Shown: piece by piece, positions 1-7,180 of the stretch
Layout of the letters: the number at the start of each line of letters is the position of its first letter
How positions within the stretch are numbered: the stretch's first letter is position 1
Virus record (IMG/VR): IMGVR_UViG_3300038324_000011
Coordinates: 1-33,413 of that record
Direction: 5' to 3' (one strand)
Origin: a virus
DNA length: 33,413 bases
Position numbers and translations under genes: made by a program
The notes under the pieces: model-generated
What the model was told of the DNA's origin: nothing
The model's database searches: none
The model's input: the letters and a program-made list of their open reading frames with translations, nothing else

Positions 1-80
1 TGCTTTGCGCCATTGGAGTTAGAGCCATGAGATACGTAGCAACCAACGGCACAGCGATGCCAGTACAAGAGGAGAGAACG

Positions 81-446
81 ATGAGTGAGTTTGATAAACT
101 AAAAAAGCCCTTACCAAACACATCATCATTTGACGTGCAAGATGAATGGCCATTGGAACTAGAGGCTTATAATAGAGGATGGAATGATGCTTTAGAAGCC
201 GCCCGTGAATACGCAGCCTTAAAGCGCGGGGACATGGTGCTTGTGCCGAGGGATTTTATGCAAATTTTAGCTGAAACTTTAATTATTGCGAAAGATTGGA
301 ACGCTCCTGACTATTATGACATAGAGGTGTCAGAAAAATATAATCATTTAAAAGATCCAGAAAGTCATGAGCCAGACTGGCTGTGTTTATATGAAATAAC
401 TCGTGAACTTAAAACTATTATAGCCGCAGCGGAGGAAAAACAATGA
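81..446 (+). CDS. hypothetical protein
   Basis: A protein of 121 residues that I do not recognise. The start at 81 is preferred over the in-frame ATG at 27 because GAGGAGAG stands at a good distance before it; the frame is open to the window edge, so a longer product cannot be excluded. The sequence is acidic and soluble, with an early stretch rich in W, N and E and no membrane segment. It overlaps the next gene by 4 bases, so the two are probably translated from one message. Small acidic proteins of this kind are common in phage accessory blocks. Confidence 0.6.
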   Translation: MSEFDKLKKPLPNTSSFDVQDEWPLELEAYNRGWNDALEAAREYAALKRGDMVLVPRDFMQILAETLIIAKDWNAPDYYDIEVSEKYNHLKDPESHEPDWLCLYEITRELKTIIAAAEEKQ

Positions 447-733
447 CACTATGGACATATGAGATGGATGGCGTGAGATATGATCATCAGTTTTGTGATT
501 TTATGGATGCTTTCAAGGATGCTGAGGAAAGGTTTGCTGAAAAATGCTTAGAACAAGACCCGCGAGATGGTGAGGTGTTTAGCAAAGCAGTAAAGTTTAT
601 AGAATATGAATATGATGATTTTGCAGAAATGGATATTAAAGACACTGTTATGGACGATGTAATTTATGCGCACCGCCGCAGCGACCGGGAAGAGCACAGT
701 ACAATGCATACAGGCATAGGGGGATCATTGTGA
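443..733 (+). CDS. hypothetical acidic protein
   Basis: A 96-residue protein with no family I can name. It is strongly acidic and rich in aromatic residues (EYEYDDFAEMD in the middle), with no membrane segment or signal peptide. It overlaps its neighbours by 4 bases on each side, which fits an operon of small accessory genes read towards the methyltransferase. A DNA-mimic role would fit the acidity but is only speculation. Confidence 0.6.
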   Translation: MTLWTYEMDGVRYDHQFCDFMDAFKDAEERFAEKCLEQDPRDGEVFSKAVKFIEYEYDDFAEMDIKDTVMDDVIYAHRRSDREEHSTMHTGIGGSL

Positions 734-927
734 CTGAAGATGAATTTTTACAGCAATTAAAAGATGCACATACGAGAGGTCTTGTTCAGGGATTGGAATC
801 AGCCGCAGAAGCTTGTAAAGCCGCAATTGATGAGCATAATCTTAGGGGATCACACAAACAGCACATGTTAGAGATGCAAAGAATATTTCTGTCTTCAGCT
901 CAAAAGATGAAACATAGTGAGAATTAA
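730..927 (+). CDS. hypothetical protein, GTG start
   Basis: A 65-residue protein starting at GTG (730), overlapping the previous stop codon; GGGGGATC before it could serve as ribosome-binding site. It is predicted to be mostly helical, with an EDEFLQQLKDAHTRGLVQGLESA-type amphipathic N-terminal half (positions about 3-25). No family recognised. It overlaps the 3' neighbour slightly and belongs to the same small-gene operon. Confidence 0.5.
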   Translation: MTEDEFLQQLKDAHTRGLVQGLESAAEACKAAIDEHNLRGSHKQHMLEMQRIFLSSAQKMKHSEN

Positions 928-928
928 A

Positions 929-1168
929 ATGACACCGGAAGATATAAAGCGCATACGCAATAAGCTAGGTATGACACAGCAAGAGCTTGCTGATGCACTG
1001 AGAATGTCACGACTTAATGGTGGCAGGACAGTCAGGAAATGGGAATCAGGCGATATGCAGATAAATGGCCCGGCTAGTCTGGCTCTTGAATATATGAATA
1101 GGAATGTATTAGAGCATAAGGCGGATATAGATAGACCAAAAATAGTTATTGAGCATTTTAAGGACTAA
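929..1168 (+). CDS. XRE-type helix-turn-helix protein
   Basis: A 79-residue DNA-binding protein. Residues 4-27 give the typical start of an XRE/Cro fold (IKRIRNKLGMTQQELADALR), followed by a recognition-helix region ending in VRKWESG, the conserved W-E-x-G of the family. A short loop insertion (RLNGGR) lies between the two helices. It could regulate this operon or the adjacent methyltransferase, as small XRE genes beside methyltransferases sometimes do; that role is inferred. A GTG at 917 in the same frame is an alternative start with no better ribosome-binding site. The C-terminal 25 residues are unassigned. Confidence 0.75.
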   Translation: MTPEDIKRIRNKLGMTQQELADALRMSRLNGGRTVRKWESGDMQINGPASLALEYMNRNVLEHKADIDRPKIVIEHFKD

Positions 1169-1171
1169 TAC

Positions 1172-1199
1172 TTGATAAAATTTCATAATTTGGTATTGT
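1172..1199 (+). promoter_or_regulatory. possible sigma70 promoter for the methyltransferase
   Basis: TTGATA (1172-1177) and TATTGT (1194-1199) are separated by 16 bases in the 37-base gap before the methyltransferase. If used, transcription would begin at or next to the ATG at 1206 and give a nearly leaderless message. Weak evidence based on match and position only. Confidence 0.3.
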
Positions 1200-1205
1200 G
1201 AGAGT

Positions 1206-2414
1206 ATGACAGAACACTATAAAACCCTCACACTTCAATCTAAAGATTTAGTGCCATATGCGCGAAATGCCCGGACGCATAGCGATGAACAAGTTAATCA
1301 GATAGCATCCAGCATAAAAGAATTTGGCTTTACTAATCCTGTCATAATTGACGAGGACAATGGTATCATTGCGGGTCATGGCAGAATAATGGCTGCTAAT
1401 AAGCTTGGAATAAATGAAGTGCCTTGCGTTCAGGTTAATGGATGGAGCCAAGCCCAGAAGAAAGCGTATGTGATTGCAGACAATAAGCTGGCATTGAATG
1501 CCGGATGGGATGAGCAGTTACTTTCATTGGAATTTCAAGATTTGCAAGACATGGATTTTGATCTGACGCTAACAGGTTTTACAGATGATGAGATACAGAA
1601 TTTATATCCAGATGATTTGAATGAGGGCTTAACTGATGAGGATGAAGTCCCTGAAGCGCCTGAAAAGCCTGTTACTATAGAGGGCGATATATGGATACTT
1701 GGTAATCACAGGCTTATGTGCGGTGATAGCACTGATGCGGGAAGCGTTGAAATACTTATGAACGGTGAAAAGGCCGATATGGTTTTTACTGATCCCCCAT
1801 ATGGTGTTGATTATGATGGTGGTAGCAAGAAGAGAGAAAAACTGAAGGATGACCATAGCGGGACAGATATTTATCAAAGAGTCGTTCCCATTATAGCAGA
1901 TTACTGTGTTGGACCTTGTTATGTCTGGTATGCAGACACAAAGCCTGATGGTCTTTATGGTGCTGTTAAACTGGTAGGCGATATACACGCCCTAATTATA
2001 TGGGTGAAAAATAATGCAACATTTAATATGAACATACAGTATAAACAGCGACATGAGCCTTGCTTATACTGGAAGCCAAAAAATAAAACATTAAAGTGGT
2101 CAGGACCAAGCAACGAAGAAACAGTTTGGGAAATAAACAGAGAGGCAAGCAATAATTATCATCCAACCCAAAAGCCAGCAGCACTTGCTGAGAGAGCAAT
2201 AAAAAATCATAAGGCTGACAATGTGCTCGATTTGTTTCTCGGTTCTGGTTCTACACTTATAGCTGCTGAAAAGACAGGCCGTAAATGCTACGGCATGGAA
2301 CTTGATCCGGCATATTGCGATGTAATCATAAAGCGCTGGCAAGACTATACAGGCCAGAAAGCGACAATGGCGGGGGATACTTACGAACAGGTTAAAGAGG
2401 CAAGGCATGGCTAA
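1206..2414 (+). CDS. ParB-domain / DNA methyltransferase fusion
   Basis: A 402-residue protein with two domains. Residues 1 to about 110 are a ParB/sulfiredoxin-type domain (VPYARNARTHSDEQVNQIA, then IIAGHGR at 54-60). Residues 155-402 form an N6-adenine or N4-cytosine methyltransferase: the catalytic motif DPPY at 196-199, HPTQKP near 318 and the SAM-binding FLGSGS at 344-349. Catalytic motif before SAM motif is the beta-class order. It probably methylates phage DNA, giving protection from host restriction; the target base and site cannot be read from sequence. No restriction enzyme partner is adjacent. It overlaps the terminase small subunit gene by 8 bases, linking it to the packaging operon. 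This architecture is known in phages and prophages. Confidence 0.9.
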   Translation: MTEHYKTLTLQSKDLVPYARNARTHSDEQVNQIASSIKEFGFTNPVIIDEDNGIIAGHGRIMAANKLGINEVPCVQVNGWSQAQKKAYVIADNKLALNAGWDEQLLSLEFQDLQDMDFDLTLTGFTDDEIQNLYPDDLNEGLTDEDEVPEAPEKPVTIEGDIWILGNHRLMCGDSTDAGSVEILMNGEKADMVFTDPPYGVDYDGGSKKREKLKDDHSGTDIYQRVVPIIADYCVGPCYVWYADTKPDGLYGAVKLVGDIHALIIWVKNNATFNMNIQYKQRHEPCLYWKPKNKTLKWSGPSNEETVWEINREASNNYHPTQKPAALAERAIKNHKADNVLDLFLGSGSTLIAAEKTGRKCYGMELDPAYCDVIIKRWQDYTGQKATMAGDTYEQVKEARHG

Positions 2415-2787
2415 AGATAAAGGCGGCAGACCCACAAAAATGACAGATGAGACAGTTAAAAAACTGGAAGAAGCCTTCGCTAATGGCGCAACAGATGTGC
2501 AGGCTTGTTTTTATGCTGGAATTTCAAAACCTACCTTGTATAGCTATCAGGAAAAATATCCTGAGTTTCTTGACCGAAAACAAGGGCTTAAGTCTCAACT
2601 AGGTTTGATATCAAAGAATAAACTAGCTAATGCAATACGTCAGGGCGATGTAGCTAAGGCGCAATGGTATCTTGAAAGAACTGATAGCGAATTTAAGCTT
2701 AAATATAATCAGGATCATACCAGCAGCGATAACAGCATGACGCCACAAGTGATTGAGCGCGTAGTTATAGACACGAGGGAAGAATGA
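2407..2787 (+). CDS. terS: terminase small subunit
   Basis: A 126-residue DNA-recognition subunit of the packaging motor. The N-terminal half has the usual helix-turn-helix layout of small terminases: GRPTKMTDETVKKLEEAF, then NGATDVQACFYAGIS-KPTLY and YPEFLDRK, followed by a helical oligomerisation region (KNKLANAIRQGDVAKAQWYL). This pattern is standard for the family and is confirmed by a large subunit gene one small ORF downstream. It would bind the pac or cos site and recruit the large subunit. Start chosen at 2407 with AGGCAAGG upstream. Confidence 0.85.
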   Translation: MAKDKGGRPTKMTDETVKKLEEAFANGATDVQACFYAGISKPTLYSYQEKYPEFLDRKQGLKSQLGLISKNKLANAIRQGDVAKAQWYLERTDSEFKLKYNQDHTSSDNSMTPQVIERVVIDTREE

Positions 2788-2978
2788 ACACACTGATGAT
2801 GATTTTTGCTTATGGATGGGCTTTGCTAGGTGTGGCTAACGTTGCGCTAATTCCATTTGGCGAATGGTCAACTAATATGGTTTTGGCAGGTATAGTGCTT
2901 AATCTCTTTGTGTTTATATTTCCCGGCTATCTTGTCGGCGGAAAGGCGCAAGACCGCATTAAGAAATGCAAAAGCTAG
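2784..2978 (+). CDS. small two-helix membrane protein between terminase genes
   Basis: A 64-residue protein with two predicted membrane segments, roughly residues 3-24 and 31-52, followed by a basic tail (KAQDRIKKCKS). It overlaps terS by 4 bases and terL by 13, so it is translated in the packaging operon. I recognise no family. A packaging function is unlikely for a membrane protein; superinfection exclusion or a holin-like role are possible. Both are guesses from size and topology. Confidence 0.65.
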   Translation: MNTLMMIFAYGWALLGVANVALIPFGEWSTNMVLAGIVLNLFVFIFPGYLVGGKAQDRIKKCKS

Positions 2979-4165
2979 TCATACCGACTCCCCGTTGGGC
3001 CTTACCTTTACTAAAGCCTGCAAGATACAAAGGTGCTAAGGGAGGAAGGGGATCAGGCAAATCTAATTTCTTTGCCGAGCTTGTTATTGACAGGATGGTA
3101 GAAAATCCAGACCTTTCAGTTGTCTGCCTTCGTGAAGTTCAAAAATCCCTTAAATTCTCAGCAAAAAAGCTAATCGAAAAAAAAATAGAGAAGCTAGGCG
3201 TTTCTCACTTGTTTGATGTTTACCTTACCGAGATAAGGCGCATAGGCGGCAGTGGGGTGTGTATTTTTGAAGGTATGGCGGATCATACCGCAGATTCTAT
3301 AAAGTCACTAGAGGGCTTTGGTGTGGCTTGGTATGAGGAAGCGCAAAGGATGAGCCAGCGTAGTCTTGACTTACTTCGACCGACAATCAGGGAGCAGGGA
3401 AGTGAGATATGGTTCTCATGGAATCCAGAGAATGAATCAGATCCTATAGAGCAATTCATGGTGCATAATGATCCGGGAGAGCATATTCTTGTACACGTGA
3501 ACTATTATGATAATCCATTCCTACCTGATACGCTGAAAGACGAAGCCGAATATGCCAAACGCGTAGATCCTGACAACTACCAGCATATCTGGCTTGGCGG
3601 ATATAATATCAAAAACAATGCACAAGTGTTTCTTGATAAATGGGTTATTGAGGAATTTGATCCTATTGAAACATGGGACGGGCCTTACTTTGGTGCTGAC
3701 TGGGGATTTGCTCAAGATCCTACGACATTAGTAAATTGCTATATAAAGGATAATTGCCTATATATTTACGATGAAGCCTATAAGGTGGGTTGTGATATTG
3801 TAGACACTCCGGCTTTGTTTGACAGTATCGAGGGGAGCAGGAGGCACAAGATACGCGCTGATAGTGCCCGGCCAGAAACTATAAGTCATGTACGTAATCA
3901 GGGATTTAATATTGATAGCGTTGAAAAGTGGAGTGGATCGGTAGAAGACGGAATAAGCTTTATACGTTCCTTTGAAAAGATTGTTATTCATCCTCAATGC
4001 CAGCATACGATAGAAGAGTTCAGACTTTATTCATATAAGGTTGACAGGCTTACAGGAGACATACTCCCGACCATTATTGACAAACACAACCACATAGTGG
4101 ATGCTGTACGATATGCGCTTGCGCCCATAATCAAAAAATCTGGTGGGGGTTTTTACGTTCTATGA
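2966..4165 (+). CDS. terL: terminase large subunit, PBSX-like
   Basis: The 399-residue packaging ATPase and nuclease. ATPase domain: Walker A GGRGSGKS at 26-33, Walker B with catalytic glutamates VAWYEEA at 120-126, coupling motif SWNPE at 151-155. Nuclease domain with RNase H fold: metal-binding aspartates at about 245 (GADWG), 299 (RADSARPE) and 379 (HIVDAVRYAL). All expected motifs are present, so it should be active. The length is normal for the PBSX/Terminase_3 type. The start lies inside the end of the preceding gene without a clear ribosome-binding site, suggesting translational coupling. It overlaps the portal gene by 4 bases. Confidence 0.95.
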   Translation: MQKLVIPTPRWALPLLKPARYKGAKGGRGSGKSNFFAELVIDRMVENPDLSVVCLREVQKSLKFSAKKLIEKKIEKLGVSHLFDVYLTEIRRIGGSGVCIFEGMADHTADSIKSLEGFGVAWYEEAQRMSQRSLDLLRPTIREQGSEIWFSWNPENESDPIEQFMVHNDPGEHILVHVNYYDNPFLPDTLKDEAEYAKRVDPDNYQHIWLGGYNIKNNAQVFLDKWVIEEFDPIETWDGPYFGADWGFAQDPTTLVNCYIKDNCLYIYDEAYKVGCDIVDTPALFDSIEGSRRHKIRADSARPETISHVRNQGFNIDSVEKWSGSVEDGISFIRSFEKIVIHPQCQHTIEEFRLYSYKVDRLTGDILPTIIDKHNHIVDAVRYALAPIIKKSGGGFYVL

Positions 4166-5751
4166 AGTTTTTTAATTTTAGCAAGAAAGAACATCCCCAC
4201 GGTGCGGCTATGCTTATGGATAGTGGCGGGGGATACACAAAACGCCACAACAAGCGCGAATTTATAGAAGAAGGTTATCAGCATAACGTTATTGTTTACC
4301 GGGCAATTAGGGAAATTACTAATGCCATTGCAGATGTTGATATTAAGATAAAACAAAATGATGAAGTTATTGAAGACCATCCTGCATTAGAGCTTTTATC
4401 TGCACCCAATCCCATGCAGGGGCAAGGACAGTTTCTTAAAAACATTTTCACGGATTATATGATATCTGGTGAGATGTTTATAGCTAAGGACAAAGACGGG
4501 CTTCCCGTTGAGTTATGGCCTCTCAATCCTTTAAACATGGATGTAAAACCGGGTCCGGGTGGTATCCCTACAGCATACGTTCATAAGGCGAATAACAAGG
4601 AAAAGCAATTTCCTGTAAACTCTCTTGATGGCGGTTCACAGATATACATGCAGAAAATGTATAATCCGCTTGATTATTGGAGAGGCCAATCTCCTATGAT
4701 GGCGGCCGCATTATCTGCAGATACACATAATCATGGCGTTCAATGGAATTATAAGCTGCTTAGAAACTCTGGAAGACCTTCGGGATTGATTGAATTCCAG
4801 AATGAGCCAAGTGGTGAGACGATCAGTTTTCTGAGGGAGTTTTTTAAAAAGCGCGTACAGGGAAGCGAAAATTCAGGTGAGATACCAATGCTGTCAGGCG
4901 GTGCCAAATGGCAGGCAATGGACAACACTCCAAGGGATATGGATTTTAATTCTACCTTGAAGGAAACAGCTAAATATATTGCCAGTGCTTTTGGTGTTCC
5001 CCTTCCTCTGATTGATAACGATGCGTCTACATTTAATAACTTAGAACAAGCCAAGGAAAGGTTATGGACTGATACAGTCATTCCCTTACTTAATGAGTTT
5101 CTCAATAACTTTGGTAACTGGCTGCTTCCTCTTTATGGCGATAACTTAAAATTTTTTGCTGATCTGGATTCTATCCCTGCACTGGAAAGCGTGAGAGAGC
5201 GCAGGGTTAACCGTACTAAGTCACTTGTTGATTCTGGTATTATGTCGATTGATGAGGCACGTGAAGATTTAGGGCTTGAGCCTAGAGGCGGCATGGCAGA
5301 TTCGTTATTTGTTAACGGGGGAAAGATCCCGCTTGCTTTGGCGGGTTTTGAAGATGTAGTAGATGAAGATAAAGCCTATGTAATGGAGCTTAGGGCTGCT
5401 GGATATGATGATGCAGAGATCAAGGCTGTATTAGAAGATAGCGAGCGGGTTCCTCCTAAAGCAGCACAGAAAAATGCCAAACGCGGATTAGACTTAAGAG
5501 AAGAATACGGGCGCGGTGGGACTGGGGTAGGTGTGGCGAGAGCCAGAGATATATCCAATGGCGCAACCTTATCAGAAGACACTATACAGCGCATGGCTTC
5601 ATTTAACAGGCACCGCGGTAATTATAAACCGGATGAGGAAGAATCTGATGGCGGGCCGACTGCCGGGACTATAGCATGGCTGTTATGGGGAGGAACTGAG
5701 GGGGTCGATTGGGCCTTACGTAAATCTGAAAAAATAGAGGAGCAAGAATAA
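4162..5751 (+). CDS. portal protein, HK97 family, with extra C-terminal domain
   Basis: A 529-residue portal subunit forming the dodecameric DNA gate at one capsid vertex. Residues 1 to about 390 match the HK97-type portal: HNVIVYRAIREI, WPLNPLNMDV, LDYWRGQSPM, SGRPSGLIEF, and FGVPLPLID-NDASTFNNLEQ, the conserved segment before the crown. HK97-type portals are commonly near 400-430 residues; this one has about 100 more. The tail (about 430-529, VPPKAAQKNAKRGLDLREEY through TIAWLLWGGTEGVDWAL) resembles a small domain I recall attached to other phage head proteins such as prohead proteases. The last codon overlaps the start of the next gene. Confidence 0.92.
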   Translation: MKFFNFSKKEHPHGAAMLMDSGGGYTKRHNKREFIEEGYQHNVIVYRAIREITNAIADVDIKIKQNDEVIEDHPALELLSAPNPMQGQGQFLKNIFTDYMISGEMFIAKDKDGLPVELWPLNPLNMDVKPGPGGIPTAYVHKANNKEKQFPVNSLDGGSQIYMQKMYNPLDYWRGQSPMMAAALSADTHNHGVQWNYKLLRNSGRPSGLIEFQNEPSGETISFLREFFKKRVQGSENSGEIPMLSGGAKWQAMDNTPRDMDFNSTLKETAKYIASAFGVPLPLIDNDASTFNNLEQAKERLWTDTVIPLLNEFLNNFGNWLLPLYGDNLKFFADLDSIPALESVRERRVNRTKSLVDSGIMSIDEAREDLGLEPRGGMADSLFVNGGKIPLALAGFEDVVDEDKAYVMELRAAGYDDAEIKAVLEDSERVPPKAAQKNAKRGLDLREEYGRGGTGVGVARARDISNGATLSEDTIQRMASFNRHRGNYKPDEEESDGGPTAGTIAWLLWGGTEGVDWALRKSEKIEEQE

Positions 5752-5969
5752 TGCCTTTACCTAAACCAAGACCGGAGGAAGACCGGGAAAACTTCCTAGA
5801 GCGTTGCATGAGTAACGATGTAATGGTGACTGAATTTGAAAATGGTGACCAGCGTTTTGCTATTTGTAATGCTATCTATGGCGAGCGTGAAGAGGTATCA
5901 AGTGGCCATATGGACGATGAGCAAATGCGCCAGATTACACGGCTTTTACGCGAAATGCTGGATGAATGA
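5751..5969 (+). CDS. small conserved phage head-region protein
   Basis: A 72-residue protein starting on the A of the portal stop codon (TAATG). The N-terminal pattern PLPKPRPEEDRENFLERCMS, followed by V-x-E-F-x-x-x-D-Q-R-x-A-I-C, is a short cysteine-containing motif that I recall in many phage head-gene clusters, either as a separate gene or as part of protease or portal-region proteins. Its function is not known to me. The C-terminal 25 residues form an acidic helix. Two cysteines (residues 19 and 45) could be functional. It overlaps the next gene by 8 bases. Confidence 0.65.
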   Translation: MPLPKPRPEEDRENFLERCMSNDVMVTEFENGDQRFAICNAIYGEREEVSSGHMDDEQMRQITRLLREMLDE

Positions 5970-6558
5970 CTTTGTTATTCTTGGCGGTGGTCCTTCGCTG
6001 ACACAGGCGCAAGTTAACTACGTCAGGAATAAGGCCACAGTAATAGCTGTTAATGATACATACCGCCTTGCACCTTGGGCGGATTATCTTTTTTATGCGG
6101 ACTGGAAATGGTGGAAATGGTGGGGCGATGATGTGCTTAAAACATTCCCCGGAGCCATTTTAACTTTACGTGAAAATAGACAAAAACATGCTAGCTTTTA
6201 TTATCAGCCCGGACCGTTAGAAGGCTTATCAGAGTTCCCTTATATATCTACAGGCAAAAATTCCGGCTATATGGCTATTAATATAGCAGTTCAAAAGGGG
6301 GCAAGGCGGATAATTTTACTAGGCATTGATATGAAGGCGCAAGGTAAAAAGACTCACTGGTTTGGAGATCATAGGCAGCCAACGAGCTTATTTCAGGCTG
6401 AAGGTAAAAAGATGCTTCATTTGTATCGTGATAAGATGCTGCCTTACTTTGATACTCTTAGAGAGCCATTAAAGGAAAAAGGCGTTGAAGTTATAAATTG
6501 TTCTCCTGATTCCGATTTAGAAGTTTTCCCAAAAAGGATATTGTATGATGCTATATGA
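5962..6558 (+). CDS. DUF115/MptE-like Rossmann-fold protein
   Basis: A 198-residue protein starting at ATG 5962; the same frame is open upstream, but that part only shadows the previous gene. The N-terminus FVILGGGPSLT (residues 4-14) is a glycine-rich nucleotide-binding loop. Further on, VIAVNDTYRLAPWADYLFY, STGKNSGYMAINIAVQKGA and RIILLGIDM-x-HWFGDH match phage members of the DUF115/MptE-like group, related to Maf-type glycosyltransferases and pterin diphosphokinases. Such genes recur in phage structural regions. It may transfer a sugar or nucleotide-linked group to a virion or host component; no substrate can be inferred. It overlaps the sulfotransferase gene by 14 bases. Confidence 0.75.
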   Translation: MNDFVILGGGPSLTQAQVNYVRNKATVIAVNDTYRLAPWADYLFYADWKWWKWWGDDVLKTFPGAILTLRENRQKHASFYYQPGPLEGLSEFPYISTGKNSGYMAINIAVQKGARRIILLGIDMKAQGKKTHWFGDHRQPTSLFQAEGKKMLHLYRDKMLPYFDTLREPLKEKGVEVINCSPDSDLEVFPKRILYDAI

Positions 6559-7117
6559 CCCCATAATTATCACAGGCATTCCAAGAAGCCGGACTTCACT
6601 TGTTGCCGGAATGGTTGATGAGTTTGCTTTTGGTGGCGAGACAATAGGGCCGACAAGAGACAATCCTTATGGAGCATTTGAAAATCGCACTATACGGGAG
6701 ACAATAGAAAAGCCAGCATTAAAAGAAAATGGCTTTGATCCTATGGGTCAAGATCCCCTGCCTGACAGACAAATTGAAATTCCTGATTTAACAGAGCGTG
6801 TTCAGGAAATCATGGCTAATGATGGCTATGAATCCGGGCCTTGGTATTATAAGGACTGTAAAACTATCCTGACTTGGAAGGCATGGGATGAGGCTTTCCC
6901 TGATGCAAAATGGATATGGGTTAACCGCGACCGTGACGAGCTTATCCATAGCCTGCAGAGAACGCACTTTATGCGCTGCTGTAATAATTTAGAGCAATGG
7001 GACAGATGGTGTGATCGATATACGGAATTTAAAAACCAAGCTGAGATTGAGATGCTGGAAGTTGATAGCGGTGATATAGATAGTATTCGGGAGGGAGTTG
7101 CCCTTTTAAAGCTTTAA
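6545..7117 (+). CDS. sulfotransferase-like P-loop protein
   Basis: A 190-residue protein with the sulfotransferase PAPS-binding loop near its N-terminus: ITGIPRSRTSLVAGM (residues 9-23), where PRSRTS corresponds to the 5'-phosphosulfate loop. A second family feature is WIWVNRDRDELIHSL (about 122-136), matching the 3'-phosphate-binding R-x-R...S region. It probably sulfates a small molecule, glycan or protein; paired with the preceding DUF115-like gene it may modify virion or cell-surface glycans (inference). Start at 6545 or 6548. The frame ends at TAA 7117, but a TTTAAAG heptamer at 7105-7111 would shift to the -1 frame and add 21 residues, ending at 7176, five bases before the next gene. 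Confidence 0.75.
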   Translation: MMLYDPIIITGIPRSRTSLVAGMVDEFAFGGETIGPTRDNPYGAFENRTIRETIEKPALKENGFDPMGQDPLPDRQIEIPDLTERVQEIMANDGYESGPWYYKDCKTILTWKAWDEAFPDAKWIWVNRDRDELIHSLQRTHFMRCCNNLEQWDRWCDRYTEFKNQAEIEMLEVDSGDIDSIREGVALLKL

Positions 7118-7170
7118 GTAAGAGGGCAAAAGCTTTAAGTAACAAGCCAAAAGATTTAACTAGGCTGCTG
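7108..7170 (+). repeat. three tandem 21-bp repeats at the sulfotransferase 3' end
   Basis: Units at 7108-7128, 7129-7149 and 7150-7170. The first two share the 14-base start AAAGCTTTAAGTAA; the third is diverged (AAAGATTTAACTAG). In the annotated frame every unit contains a TAA stop. In the -1 frame they encode KALSKRA, KALSNKP and KDLTRLL, followed by N and a TAG at 7174-7176. The unit length is a multiple of three and the frame is preserved, which suggests the repeat arose and was kept as protein-coding sequence in the -1 frame. Confidence 0.8.
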
Positions 7171-7180
7171 AATTAGACAT

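Noticed and set aside
27-80. ATG at 27 as start of the first gene
   Set aside because: GAGGAGAG stands directly before the in-frame ATG at 81, while 27 has only a weak site. Not fully excluded since the frame is open to the edge.
1178-1193. Further copy of the TTTCATGAAA operator before the methyltransferase
   Set aside because: Only the half TTTCAT is present (TTTCATAATT); the palindrome is not formed.
5836-5961. Earlier start for the DUF115-like gene
   Set aside because: That stretch is the shifted frame of the preceding small head gene; the glycine-rich motif begins just after ATG 5962, as in the family.
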